The notes under the pieces are model-generated. The model was given only the letters and a program-made list of their open reading frames with translations, was not told the DNA's origin and did not search any database. A stretch of DNA of 64,000 nt from positions 1,550,001 to 1,614,000 of the forward strand of contig QYRS01000003.1 of the NCBI GenBank assembly GCA_006503535.1. The letters are read 5' to 3'. Positions 23,100 to 34,634 of the stretch are shown here, piece after piece. Every line of letters begins with the position of its first letter. Within the stretch, counting starts at the first letter, position 1. Source of the DNA: Arthrinium phaeospermum (lineage: Eukaryota; Ascomycota; Sordariomycetes; Amphisphaeriales; Apiosporaceae). The translations under genes were made by a program, and so were the position numbers.

Positions 23100-24985
23100 T
23101 CAAGTGACACCCCAGACACCCAGCACATTCTTCCTGTCCCCTTCGACCTGGCCCGGCGCGCGGTTGCGGCCCTCCAGCCTCTTCACCCTCCGCACCAAAA
23201 GCCCGACGCAGAGGGGCCCGAGGATCGTGCACAGGACAATGGCCCATGTGACAATTAAAAAGATCTCGGATGCCTCGTCTCCCGGGGTCGACGAGGTGGT
23301 GGGACTCGACGAACTCCGAAATATCCCCTTGGTCTCGGCCACCGAGGAGATGAGGAAGCCGATCTCGCCCCTCGCGACCATGGCGCAGGACACGATGCCC
23401 GCAGGGTAGAGCGACAAAGGCTTTCTCGTCTGGCTACTAGACTTCTGGGCTTGCGAGGCTGGTCTTGAAGCTGTTGCTGCCGCTGCCGCTACTGCGGTGG
23501 TATGCCGATTACCTGCTTCGTTTGCCTGGTCACCTGGCATCGTCGGCTCGGCGCATGGTTCTCGGTTCACCTGAATACGTGACTCTTCGCCCTCTCCTGT
23601 CTTATGCTGTGTCTGATGGACCAATGCTCCCGGCTTGATGCTTTGTAGTAGGATGCGGGCGGTACGGGATGCCGTCGAGCGTATGGCCCCAAACAGGCCG
23701 CGGGCGGAGACGGGGAACCGGACGAGCCAGGCACCACATAGGGTCTTACCCAAGGCCATCAGTATCGCGTAGATGATGCCGCGCCACACCACCGGGCCGC
23801 TGAACATGCGACTGATGGGGATGGAGAAGCCGATCGATGCCTGTTGAGTAACCGCTGTAAGTCCATGACATGAAACCACGCAAAGAGGTTACCGTAGGGT
23901 GAAGAGGGGAGAGAAGACGAAGTCAGATTGTAACGTACGAAGAAAAAAGGCTTCAGGATGCGCTCGACCGAGTCGCCGTAGTACATAGAATACATGTCCC
24001 GGCTATCATTATTACTAGACTCTGCCGCCGGGGCCGCCGAGCCTGTGGGCGACTCCGAATCCGACAGACTTGCGAGCAAAGCAACACGCTCGTCGCGCCA
24101 CCAGCTCGCCACGATGCCCGCCAGGTAGGCGGCCAGCAGCACCGAGGCGCCCGCGTAGCCTGCCGCCGCCACGAGCCCGAGCAGGACCCCCGTCTGCACG
24201 AGGAAGGCGCTTTGCCCTGCCTGCAGCAGGCGTGACAGTACCGGGGACTGCTGCTCCTGCTCTGCTGAGTGCTTCACCGCTGCCACGGTCTTCTTCCTCC
24301 ACACGTACGCCATCAAGGGCCGCAGCACGAACCGGCAAGCCAGCGGGACCACGACCGCGAAAGCGACGGAGACGAGAACCGGCCTAACCACAATGGCGGG
24401 CGCGATATCGCCAGTCCCGCCGCTGCCGTCGCCGCCGAGGCCAGCCGATACGATCTGCACCATGACGAGCCCGACGACGTCGTCCATCATGGCCGCCGTG
24501 CTCAAAACACTCCCCAGCCGCGTCGAGGCCAGCCCGCTCGTGCTCAATACCGTAAACGTAGTCCCGAGACTGGTCGAGCACAACGCCGCCCCCGCCGCGA
24601 ACGCCTGCAGCGGACTAGCCCCCGCGAGCGGTCCCAAGAGGAACGAGAGCCCCATGGGCGCCGCGACGCCCGTGAGCGCGACGCCGGCCGAGAGCGCGAG
24701 GTTCGCGCGCATGGTCGGGAGCGAGCTCGCCGCCCCGCCCTCGAAGACGACGAGGACGAGCCCGAGGTAGCCCAGCTGCACGACGGCGCGCTCGGCGGCG
24801 CCCGACAGCCACCCGGCGCCCGGGGTTCCCCAGGCGACGCCGATGAAGACCTGGCCGACGAGGCCGCAGTAGAGAGTCCGGTCCAGGACGGCGTTGACGA
24901 GGTTCAGGGCCAGGAGGAAGGCGGCGAGGGTGAGGATATCCTCGAGGCCCGGCTCATGATATGGGAGCGACGCCGCGGTCATCAT
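23100..24985 (-). CDS. Cation/proton antiporter, CPA2 (Na+/H+ exchanger) family
   Basis: Two exons, 24985..23939 and 23840..23100, with a 98-nt intron (GTACGT donor, CAACAG acceptor, CTCAAC branch region), give 595 residues. Exon 1 holds about ten hydrophobic segments. The paired acidic motif AAMMDDVVGL (Asp168-Asp169) occupies the place of the ion-binding DD/ND motif of CPA2 antiporters. Exon 2 carries a long hydrophilic, Ala/Gln/Ser-rich loop (about 400-490), then PAGIVSCAMVARGEIGFLIS, which resembles the conserved penultimate helix, and a final membrane span. Such proteins exchange Na+ or K+ for protons at the plasma membrane or internal membranes; substrate and location cannot be read from sequence. 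Exon 1 is strikingly GC-rich at third positions compared with neighbouring genes, and its complement is open for 245 codons. Confidence 0.85.
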
Positions 24986-25359
24986 GCATCCGATATGAAC
25001 ATGTAGTTGGAAACAAATAATATGTTATCAATTACTTGTCAAAAAGGGGAGCAAAGAGAAAGTCGAGTCAAACCCATGTCCGGCCTAGTCTTGCGGCATT
25101 TGATGCTCCCGTTCGTCTTTGATAGAATATAGAAGGGCGAATGGGTTCCCAGGGTTGCAATAAAGTTGCGTTTAGTGGCTTGGCCCCCACAACGTGTCAT
25201 GGTCACGGTATAGAATATTTTTGGGTTGTATCAACATGACAACTCAGCATGAGTTGTGAATAAGAGAAGTGCAGTCGGGGGAACTGTACGAAGAAAAATA
25301 TAATAAGTTTCGCTGAATACCGACCTAGGCTCTATCTGTAATATAATTTGCCAACCTCT
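24986..25359. other. Intergenic region upstream of the exchanger gene
   Basis: 374 bases between tandem minus-strand genes: promoter of the exchanger and 3' region of the TDT transporter gene. AT-richer than its surroundings. No other feature seen. Confidence 0.6.
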
Positions 25360-26329
25360 TCAATCGCTCTCTAGCTCTTTCGGCCAGAGCACCTCGTGAT
25401 GCCACAGTGCCTTCATCATTCTAATAAGAACCAGACACCACACAAAAATCAGAATCGCTGCCATGACACAGCTGTAAATCTTCAGCCCCGTGTTATCGAA
25501 GGCTTTGGATAACGCTGATGTTGCCGTGACCAAGGCCGTATTGGGAAAGACAAAACTCCACCATGTCATCTGGAAAGGCATGGTGTGCTCTTTGCGCAGG
25601 TACTTGTGAAGCGACCCGACCGATACGATGAAAAACCACTTGCTCAACCCCCAGAGCCAGAGTCCCATCACGATCGACAGAAACTTCAGACTATAGACTG
25701 CATACATGCGCCCGTCCATGTCCTGCGGTAAGATGAGGTCCACCTGTCTTCCCAGAACGACGATGCCGGCACAAGTAAACCCGGCTGGTCCAATCGATAT
25801 GAATACACCGGGTCGTTGCATGTCTTGCGGCAGCTTTTGCGTCATCAGACGGTACAAGAAGGCTGCGCACACCATGAAACTTATGAGAAATCCGGTCCCT
25901 TGAACTGTTAGAGCACACAAGGAAATTGCCACCGTATGGATTACCGTGTCCGAATCTTGGTGAGTCACGCTAGCGATGAGGTTGGTAGCAAAAGGTGCAG
26001 CCAGAAGTAGGGGTAGGCCGGAAACACCCATACCGGAGTCATCGTGTGTATGGGGAAGATCCTAGGGGCGAGTTAGCAGCTAGAGACTGACGGGTTCGTA
26101 AGGCTCGTGGACCGAAATAACTGACTGTGTCGACCAGAGTATCAAATACATGCCACAGCTAGCTGTGACGCTCACAGTGATGTAGACCCAGAAGAGCACT
26201 TCGACGACACGCTGGAGCCAGGGGCCGGTGTATGGCATGCCGTACTCGCAAATGTTGATCAGAATGATACCCGCTCTTGCCAACGCACGTTAGAAAGACA
26301 CTCGATGCGTATGTAATACTTGTACTTAC

Positions 26330-26337
26330 GAAACAAC
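26330..26337 (-). other. 8-nt micro-exon of the TDT transporter gene
   Basis: GTTGTTTC, preceded by a TTAG acceptor and followed by a strong GTAAGT donor. With flanking 56- and 54-nt introns removed the joined exons read FIPAVVVSAGIILINI, which aligns without gaps to the family pattern FVPAxVVSxxTIxIN. The alternative of keeping the upstream intron inserts a non-conserved stretch and needs another acceptor. Confidence 0.65.
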
Positions 26338-26702
26338 CTAACACTGTAAGCAAAAGGCTCTGGATCGAAAGCGGGAAGAACGAGGATGCCTACCACAGCT
26401 GGAATAAAAAGGCATTCCATCTGATCCGTGAAGGAATGTATAAAAGCACCCGGGGAGAAAGTGAACCTCATGATAGCGAGTGCGCAATTGCCCAGAAAGA
26501 AACATATGTTAATCATCATGAAAATGAGACCAACATAGTATAGCCACTTTGCATCATAGGGCACTGTACTTCAGTTAGATAGAGAGCAGCTATCAAAGCT
26601 TTTCGGTCTCCTTACAGGTGTGGATAACATTGGACACACCCCCTGTGGCCTATAGATAATATGAGAAGAGGCAGGCGTTGGCAACTTTGTTTCCTAGCTT
26701 AC

Positions 26703-26708
26703 CATAGT
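26703..26708 (-). other. 6-nt micro-exon of the TDT transporter gene
   Basis: ACTATG, preceded by a branch-like GCTAAC and a GGCAG acceptor and followed by a GTAAGC donor. It adds Thr-Met, turning WFTM-ATGG into WFTMTMATGG, the form I know for this family. Flanking introns are 67 and 53 nt. Confidence 0.7.
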
Positions 26709-27036
26709 CTGCCGAGCTGTTAGCATACATAAAACTCGACACAGGTATAAAGATATTCGTCGAGGGATGCCCTACCATGGTGAACCAGTTCCATTGATGA
26801 CAGCATATGCGGTCTCGTAAGCCAACTTTGGCGGAGTGGCCGCCCTGCTTCTGCGCATTGGAGAGCATCTTGGCCAGACTTGCCGGGTTGGGAGCTTGGT
26901 CGTGGTTTGAGTTCAAGACGCGCCTCTCGTGCAAAGCTGACTCGCGAGGGCAGGCTCCCGACACGAAGTGCTCCTCGCGCGGCGTTATGTAGCCATTGGC
27001 AGCCGCCTCGACGTTTAGGTTCAGCGGTCGAGGCAT

Positions 27037-29006
27037 CCTGATGCACAAAAGTCGTCGGGCCCCCGAGCAAACAGGCGGGAGACGATGTAGAGGCCGATGA
27101 GGGCGACGGGTTCCACATGTGCCAGTGCGGACTGGAAGTTGACCAGAGTTGTCACGAACACGACAACCTGTAGAACAATCGAGCCCACGTTGGAGATGGA
27201 CATGACCGATAGTTGTATGGTGAATAAGCGTCTGCGTGACGGGGTGTGTGCAAAGATATTCAGATTCAGGGTCGGCAAAGTGGAGCCGTGCTTGCTAGCC
27301 AAGTGCCAAGTGAGGTTTACCGAGTTATCAACGACGACACCGGGGTTGGGCTGCTTTGGTGGAGGGTAGGGCGTTTGGGCGTGCACGTGTGCTTTGCTCA
27401 AGCAGGTATCCTGGGCCAGAACTTGGGGAAAAGGGTGAAGATCGATCAAAAGATGTGGGTGAGCTAGGTAGCTCTGGCTTTGTGTCGAATATTTTTGACT
27501 CGTCTTAGATCGATCGGTGTTTGGGCGAAACAGCCGGGTGCTGGGAATAGAAGGCAGGCGTCGTTGGGTTGTGCTACCACGTAACTTACCACTCGCTCTC
27601 TGTAAGCCGCACAGGACGGAAGTGACCAGTCAGCCCAAGTTACACTTGCCCAGGTCCAGTCTAACAAGGCAATCTAGATTGGAGTACGGGCCTCTTTGGG
27701 CTACAACTACGACCACCACCACCGAATAGACTCTTGATGCAATTCTATCTAGCCAAATTCAACCGATCACTGACTGCCCTTTGTCCACCACGCTGGCTAC
27801 ATGAACGTGGCTAGCAAGCACCAAGGAAATCGGCCTGGTGGATTAGCTAAGTGCTGTCCGTACTGTCCCTTTGCTGCTCGAAACCCCAAAACCCCGCGTC
27901 ATCGGTTGCAACGGCAAGGATGGAGTTGGCCGGGGGCTTTCATTAATACCTAATAAGGTACCTACCTACCCTTGAACACAATCGGACCAACCGTTTCTAC
28001 GAAAGCCACCAATCGTTGATATACCTATGTAGATGGGCTTTGTTCATATGAACCGCAAAATCTACCTACCTACATACATAGTTGTGACAGTTTCAGCGTC
28101 TGCTCCAATGTGTAATTGTGCATGTACTTGATTCCTCCATTCGCATTAGGTATCATGCAGGCAGCGGCAGCATGTATCAGTAGCTTTTCTCCGATCTGGT
28201 TAGGTTAGTCTTGAAAGTCTTCCCAGTCAATGGCACCTTGGGGCAACCAAGGCGGGTTCCAAGCTTCTGGCTCTTGTTACCAATGCGACACTGAAGTCAA
28301 TGCCTGAGACTGCAATTATGTAATGGCCGGTGGAGGTGACTTTCAAGAATATGCACGAGTCTATCCCGGTTGATGTCACTTGCTCCTCCGGCGTCATGAT
28401 CATGGGCTGTTCTGACCCCAAGTTTCGAGCTTTTGGTTGTGGGCCCAGTGGATATATTCCTCCCTCCGTACGCAGGAGGTCACAAAGCCAGCTGCCAGCT
28501 TGGAGCTTACTTGTAGGTACATACTTATATGAACCGGAGGGAGTCGTCCCCGGGTAACCTACCACCTACATGTACCTAGTGCAAATCAGCAACGCTTGGA
28601 AACCACCACTCCTCTCCCAACATTACTACATATTTTGTAGAGTAACGCCTCAATTCTCAACTAAACCCTCAACGGACCCCAAACAGGACCATTGACGATC
28701 CCACCGAACCCCTCGCTCGATTCCCTCCGAGTTTGGCTTCAAATTTGGACCTTCCGGCCGCACAGAATCGCTGATCAAGATCCAGCAACAACTTGGCCTC
28801 GGCTAGCCGTCTGGCTTCGGTTACCTCCATTGCCGCAAAGTTGAACATTGCATTTGACCCTGGCCTTGAAGTACTGCACCGCACCCCCCACCACCATCGG
28901 CCGTGTCGCATCCTTAATGGAAAGGATACGCACCGATTACGCTCTGCTATAGTCGCGATAGTGTTTCACCAGAAACTCTCAACCCACGTGGTGCCCTACA
29001 TCTACA
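27037..29006. other. Divergent intergenic region, TDT transporter / Ptc6-like
   Basis: Nearly 2 kb between divergent starts. Open frames such as the 142-codon one at 27021..27449 (minus) continue the transporter frame upstream of its first ATG but show no conserved sequence. Clusters of TACCTACC and TACATACA motifs occur at about 27958-27970, 28063-28080 and 28513-28570. No gene was recognised. Confidence 0.55.
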
Positions 29007-31029
29007 ATGTCCTTTCGCCCGCGGTCCTCGAAACGATGGTCGTTGAAAGACTCCTATGGTAAGTTTTCCATGCCATGGCCTGACCAGGCCTGCTTTACAT
29101 GAGCCACCAGGGCCTCGTGTGCTGACCAGCTGCTTGTACCCAGGCTTCATCGCCAACTATGTCGAAGCTCAAACACGCAGAGCGCCGGCGCTACACATAT
29201 CACAACCCGCTAGATCCTTGCGTCGTACTCCGTCGCGTTGCCTGTCGGTCACGCGAAAGCTCAATGACACCTCTGCTGCTGAGCCTGGGGCTCCCGAAGA
29301 GCCGCCTCAAGACTCCGCCTCGGCTGCACAGGCGCAAGCCGTTCGACGCGGCTTCCACAACTACTTTGTAACACATCTTCCCTCTTCGTCTCTACATCCA
29401 GATTCGCGTATATCCGGTCCGCACCACAGGCTTCCTCGATCCGCCGCGACGCGCTATGTGCCCACCCCAGGGTCGTCGCCTGCCCCTGCGGCTGCGCCGC
29501 CCAACGTTTCAGCAAACCGCGACCTCACCGTAGTACGGATACCGTTACGCAGTGCTAAGCATCATTTCGGAGTCGCCGAGTCCCGCGGTCAGCGGCCACA
29601 CAACGAAGACACAAACCAGGCTGGGACCATAGACATGCCGTCATTCGCGAAGCGTACGCCGATCAGCTTGGTTCGAAGTGCCATGAACAAAAGCGGAGAG
29701 GCAACCCCGGCAGACAGTACATTTGGTGATCCCCAAATCTTCTACTTTGCCGTCTTTGATGGCCACGGCGGCAACCAGTGTAGTGAATTCCTACGGGAAG
29801 AGCTGCATGGCTACATTGAGGAGGCAGCAAGCGAGTTTGAGCTCAAAAGTAGTCTCAAAGGCAACAGGAAAACCAGAGAGCCGCAACTAGTTCCTACTCC
29901 TATGATGAGAGACAAAGATGCCGGCGGGGCCAAGCACCTGGGCAGCGTGGATTTGAAGGGCTCTGAAGAAGTCAAGGATAAGGCTGAGATACCCAAGGCA
30001 GACGAGCACGGCGCTATCAAGGAAGTCGACAACGCCGACGCCATGGCTGGTTCCAAGCCGGAACCTGCCGAGGGCAACGAGTCGAAGGCACTCAGATTGC
30101 AGAAATCCCTTGTAAAAGAGTATAAGGACGCGATCGGAGGATACTTTCGACGCTTCAACCCGCCCCATTTTGGGTTGCGACGAGAGCCGGATACCCCTGA
30201 ACCGCCCGTCACGATAGAAGCTGTCTTGACGTATGCCTTTCTCCGGGCCGATCTGGACTTCATCAGGGCCCAAGCTCGTAAACCGGACCCTGATGACCCG
30301 TATGTCTCGGATGCCGCCGTTAACAATGACGAGATCCTAGGTGCGCCTCATCACGCACCTCCTTCAGGCCACGGGATCGGAGGCGGGAAACGATTCAAGG
30401 GAGGCTCTACTGCTTCTATTGCTCTGATTTCCACCCCAACACCTGCGCCGTTCTGGCATCCAGCGGCTACTAGCACATTGATTGTTGCCCATGTAGGAGA
30501 CACGCGTATCTTGCTCTGTGAGACATCCACAGGCCTGGCGAAGCCCCTGACTAGTGACCACCACCCCAGCTCGCCAAGCGAGGCCCAACGTCTTCGCCGT
30601 TACACGGCCTCTTTCATCACCGACTCCTTTGGTGAGGAGCGCATCCAGGGGCTGGCGAATTCGCGCGCCTTTGGTGACATGGGCTCCAAGCGCCTGGGCG
30701 TGTCGGCCGAACCCGAGATCACCAGGACCGAGATCGGCCAAGCACAATACAGCTTCATTGTGCTCATGTCCGACGGCATCTCGGGCACCCTCAGCGACCA
30801 GGAAATTGTGGACATTGTCAAGGAGGCCAAGACGCCCGAGGAGGGCGCCACCGACGTGGTGAACTACGCCAACGAGGTCACGAGCAACGGAGACAATTCA
30901 ACTTGTCTCGTCGTCCGCCTCGGTGGCTGGGAGAGACGGAGCGAAGGCGGGCTCGGTAGTTTGGGTACTAAGGAAATCAGGGATTATCGGCGCAACGAGG
31001 CTCTCGACCCTAGGAGGGGTCGAAGATAA
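29007..31029 (+). CDS. PP2C-family protein phosphatase (Ptc6/Aup1-like)
   Basis: Two exons, 29007..29058 and 29144..31029, split by an 85-nt intron (GTAAGT donor, ACCCAG acceptor). They give 645 residues starting MSFRPRSSKRWSLKDSYGF. PP2C motifs are complete: RGQRPHNED (metal-binding Glu/Asp about 172-173), FAVFDGHGG (about 220-228), GGSTASIAL, VAHVGDTRI, SDHHPSSPSEAQRL, LANSRAFGD, LMSDGISG and a final NGDNSTCLV. A long charged insert (about 255-345) separates DGHGG from the central domain. The gapped architecture and the HHP motif after SD fit yeast Ptc6, a mitochondrial phosphatase linked to mitophagy and to dephosphorylating the pyruvate dehydrogenase E1 subunit. The N-terminus is Arg/Ser-rich and poor in acidic residues, which fits mitochondrial targeting. 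The Ptc6 assignment is inference; PP2C membership is certain. Confidence 0.88.
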
Positions 31030-31498
31030 ATACTCCTTGCTGTAGTAGCGATGCCAAGTAGTTGCATACGGGCAATACGATACGGGTTTGGTTGGTAGCT
31101 CTCTGTATTAGCAACGAGTATGTCTTGAAAGACGCCATTAGATTTGAATAAAATGGACATTCATAATCCATCACTGAAATTGCTTCCGAGTTTTGTTACT
31201 GATTGATTGAATTTCATCGCTTTGTCATTCTTATACTGGCCAAGAAAGGGCATATAGTTTGCCGTACATGTAATATACAGTACACTCAACACAAGGCATC
31301 GCATCATAAAATGAATCCCCCCAATGGCCCGGCTTTATCTCCAGTGGAATGAAAAATCTCATCTAATTAACCATCTCTTGTAGGATAGCATTACGCTGAT
31401 GACACCGAACAATCCCTGGTCCGTACGGTACGGCAACCATTTATAGGGAGCAGCGCTTTCGCCATCAAGGGGATCGACCGATATACCATCCGGGGAGA
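31030..31498. other. Convergent 3' regions of the Ptc6-like and Hlj1-like genes
   Basis: 469 bases, AT-rich, with an AATAAA at about 31147, a plausible polyadenylation-type signal for the plus-strand gene. No coding potential seen. Confidence 0.6.
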
Positions 31499-32678
31499 TC
31501 ACCTCGAGATGCCCATCTTCTGCAGCCTCTTACAGCTGTGCGTCTCGAACGCCTTGGCGACGCGCATCTTGTCCGGGTCCGGGGAGAACCAGCCCTGGGC
31601 CTGGTCGTGGAGGTCCTTTCGCGTGCGCAGCTCGGCGTCGCACTTGTAGCGCAGCTCGTTGGTGAACTGGACCTCGGCCTGCCGGTCGAGCTGCTTGAAC
31701 TGGTGGTCGTTCCACCCGGCCACCTCGGCCGGGTTGATGTAGTAGTCCACGTGGTACTTGGGCGTCCGGCGGTGGTGCGTCAGGGGCGGCTCGCCCGTCT
31801 CGAACTTCATGGCCGGTATGTTCGACCGTGCCTCGTCGCCCGAGAAAATGGACGTCAGCAGCGGGAACAGGAACAGGAAGATGATGGGCAGCAGCGACAC
31901 CAGCGTGTCCCAGCCCGTCGTTTCCCGCTGCGGGCCGGGTGCCGCTTCGCGTGGCCGCCGGCGAGGCTGGCCGCCGCCCATTTGATGTACACGGAAACCT
32001 CTGTTCCCGCCGAGGTTGAAAACAAACTGCGGTCCCGTGTCGAAGCCTGTTGCACGTGTCTTTGTCAGTCTTCTGCCATTATAGTGTTGCAGTTGCATAT
32101 CCCCAGCTGCCAGTGCAAAACTCACCTCCAAAGGGGCCCCCGAACCCGCCACCGAACCCGCCGCCAAAGAAGCGCTGGAACATTTCTTCTGGGCTCATCT
32201 CCTCCTCCCACATATTACCGCCGCCGAAACCCGGGCCGGGGCCCCCGCTTGCCGCCCTCCCACCAAAGCCACTAAATGGATTACCCGCTTGGGCACGGGC
32301 GCTCTCGAAGCGTGAGTCGGGGTCGGTGCCGTAGCGGTCGAACTTTTCGCGCTTCTCCTTGTCGCCCAGCACGCCAAAGGCGCGGCTGACCATCTTGAAG
32401 GCCTCGTCGGCGTGCTCATGGCCATTCTTGTCCGGATGGGTCAGGAGCGACTGCTTGCGGTAAGCCTTCTTGATGTCGGCTTCGCTGCATGTCGTCTTGA
32501 CCGTCTCGATGCCCAGGATGTCGTAAAATGCCGTCGGTTGACACCTCCGGATCCGCAGCACCGCCGCTTTTTGTTCCACCGTGTACTTGCGCTCCTGGTT
32601 GCCCTGGTTGTGCTCCCGGTGCTTGGCCGAGCCGTTCGCGCCGCCGGCGTCGGCGCCTGATGCGGTTGCGCTGGGCAT
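31499..32678 (-). CDS. ER membrane J-domain co-chaperone (Hlj1/DnaJB12-type)
   Basis: Two exons, 32678..32126 and 32046..31499, with a 79-nt intron (GTGAGT donor, CAACAG acceptor), give 366 residues. The J domain (about 49-118) includes FYDILGI and the essential HPD at 81-83 in LLTHPDKNG. A Gly/Phe-rich linker (about 125-190) is followed by a single membrane span (about 232-252, LVSLLPIIFLFLFPLLTSIF) and a C-terminal DUF1977-like domain with YHVDYYINP. This layout is that of yeast Hlj1 and human DnaJB12/B14, tail-side ER proteins whose J domain faces the cytosol and stimulates Hsp70 in ER-associated degradation. A Val/Gln run at the start of the J domain (YTVEQKAAVLRIRRC) is also characteristic. 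Confidence 0.92.
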
Positions 32679-33507
32679 TGCCGCGGTTTATATTGGTTTC
32701 GTGTGCGATCGCAGCGTGTGGTGTGGTGTTTATATGGCGTGGTCCCGATGATGGATAGCCAAATGCGGTTTTATAGCGGGCGGCTGCTGCTTGCGTCGTA
32801 TATAGTGAGTGGACGGCTGGTTTTCTTGCCGTTGTTAAAACAACACAGCTTCGCTTTGGGAGGCCGATGCAATCGATGTTCCGAATGAATAGCAAATGGC
32901 TTTCGGTTAGTAGAAATAGAAAGAATAGGATGATTTCCGATAGGCGGTGGTGGATTTTGGCAAGGCTCGGAAGTACAGAGAATATTGGATGGAGTCGATA
33001 TCTGGTCAGAGACGCACTACCCTTGCTTTGCTTGCACAACACCACGGGGACAGTTCCTTCCTGCCATTCGATTGATAAGTGCAAAGTGGCTTTTCCTGCG
33101 GGCGACTCAGGCCATGCTTAGGTGGTCGTGTGTGGCTTGTGGCGAGTGCTGGAGAACATGGGGGGGCAACTAACCTTAGGTAGCTGCAGATTCGGTACGT
33201 ACCTAACCTTTGAAGCTTGCTATGACGATGATTTTATCCAGCGTCGCTTCACTGAGACCTGTGCAGCAAGTCTTGTTAGCGAATTGGACGATGATAACTC
33301 GATAATCAACCCAACAATATTTTGTGTAAAATAAATACCCGAACAGACAAAACGACAGGCTATAGCAACGGGGCGCTTCACAAGACACCGTACATTTACC
33401 CTCCTGTCTTTCAACTTGTCATTGGTCTCGTGACACAAGGCCCTTGGACAACCCATCTCCAATCTTCATATTTGATACCAGTGTCCAGATCACAACCACT
33501 ATCCACC
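32679..33507. other. Divergent promoter region, Hlj1-like / small membrane protein
   Basis: 829 bases between divergent starts. Contains short spurious frames only. A GCAACTAACCTTAGGTAG patch near 33167-33184 belongs to the recurrent TACC-type motif set. Confidence 0.55.
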
Positions 33508-33983
33508 ATGGCCACCGAACCCTCCAAGACCGCTCTATCCACCCTCTCCGCCTGGGGCAGTAAGTCACCTTCTCTCCTTCCCCTTCACAGCATAACTTAA
33601 CCCACTGACCGCGAACCCTTCCCCCAGCCCACTCCATGGCCCCCACGGGCCTGGCCACCCTCATCACGGCCCTGCACTTCCGCCCCCTGCAAAAGGCCCC
33701 CATGCTCTTCGTCCCCGTCCTGCTCTTCTCGAGCTACATCAACCTGCAGGGCTTCAAGAAGGACAGCGCGGGCCTCACCGCGGCGGCGAGCGGCACCTAC
33801 GCCCTGCTGGCCCTGCGCCGGAGCCCGGCCTCCTTCTTCAAGCGCTTCGGCGTCCGCGGCGCCGTCCGGGGCACCGCCGTCGTCCTCGGGCTCGCCAACC
33901 TCGCCGGCTGCGGCTGGGTGTACGCGACGGCGGACCGCCGGGCCGAGGAGGAGGACAGGAAGAACAACCCCCGGTGGGGTTGA
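33508..33983 (+). CDS. Small membrane protein, possibly Aim19-like
   Basis: Two exons, 33508..33559 and 33628..33983, with a 68-nt intron (GTAAGT donor, CCCCAG acceptor), give 135 residues starting MATEPSKTALSTLSAWG. Three or four hydrophobic stretches are visible: LATLITALHF, PMLFVPVLLFSSYINLQGF, AAASGTYALLALRR and VVLGLANLAGCGWVYA. The C-terminus is short and charged (RRAEEEDRKN). The size and spacing suggest the Aim19 family (altered inheritance of mitochondria 19), but I cannot confirm this from memory of the sequence. Exon 2 has very high GC at third positions, which supports coding. No enzymatic motif is present. Confidence 0.65.
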
Positions 33984-34634
33984 GAGGGAAAAATGGGTTT
34001 GTGCCTGGGCACTTGTGTTAAGACATCTACCGAGAAGGGAAGCCGCCAGATTACTATCAAAAGTGGAAGCTTAGGGGGCCAAGAGGGTCGACTGTCTCTT
34101 GTAGCTCTGGGGCATCAAGCCAGTTAAAGGCCAATATAATGACACTGGGTCGAGTAACTTCACAAGATAGGATCAGGCCACTCGAAATATACAAATTTTT
34201 CATTGTGGATTCGCATAGAGAAGTGATGCGCAAAGCAGAAAACAGGTATTCAAATATCATCTCATACCAAATTTTGATTCATATCATTTATTACACAGAT
34301 AGAGTGTAGCTCTTCTAAATGTCTCGGTAAAGGAAATCGGAGAGTTCCATGTCTGTAGCCTGGGCAATAATCCTTTCCTGTAAAAGCAAATCCGTAACGC
34401 CGGGGAGACATTTCAGCACTTGAGTCGTCTCCATGCCGAATTCTGTTTAATGCTGTCCCGTAAGTGTATCGTCCCCAAGCAGTTGTCTTGCACCATGACG
34501 CCACATGTTGATACAACCAGCTCTGGTTTCGCGCCTCGGCTGGCCTCAGTCGTCCAGGCCCATCTATATCTATACAGGCAGCTTCAGTGTATGCTCACAC
34601 CTTCTTACACTCTCTTGAGTTCAACTCCCACGTT
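33984..34634. other. Convergent 3' region upstream of the Siw14-like stop
   Basis: 651 bases between converging genes. Only short frames on both strands, none recognisable. Probably two 3' UTRs. Confidence 0.55.

Larger units (their letters stand above)
25360..27036 (-). pseudogene. C4-dicarboxylate/malate transporter (TDT, SLAC1/Mae1 family) with micro-exons and a one-base frameshift
   Basis: Model exons: 27036..26776, 26708..26703, 26649..26616, 26563..26394, 26337..26330, 26275..26126 and 26061..25360. Family landmarks appear in order: WNWFTM-TM-ATGGVSN, LPYDAKWLYYVGL, FTDQMECLFIPA-VV-SAGIILINI, RVVEVLFWVYI, MYLILWSTQ, IFPIHTMTPVWVFPAYP, then LLLAAPFATNLIA and three or four more spans. 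TDT proteins move malate and other dicarboxylates across the plasma membrane. Two exons are only 6 and 8 nt, but both have good splice sites and exactly rebuild conserved motifs. Between VFPAYP and LLLAAPF the frame shifts by one base at a four-base C run (plus-strand G's at 26010-26013). Read literally, translation stops at 25965 after about 241 residues. With one extra base the product would be about 443. Either a recent pseudogene or a sequencing error; the open, conserved downstream frame favours a recent event or an error. Confidence 0.8.

Noticed and set aside
24269..25006. 245-codon open frame antisense to the Na+/H+ exchanger.
   Set aside because: A by-product of GC-rich third positions on the coding strand; the product is Arg/Glu/Pro-rich and shapeless.
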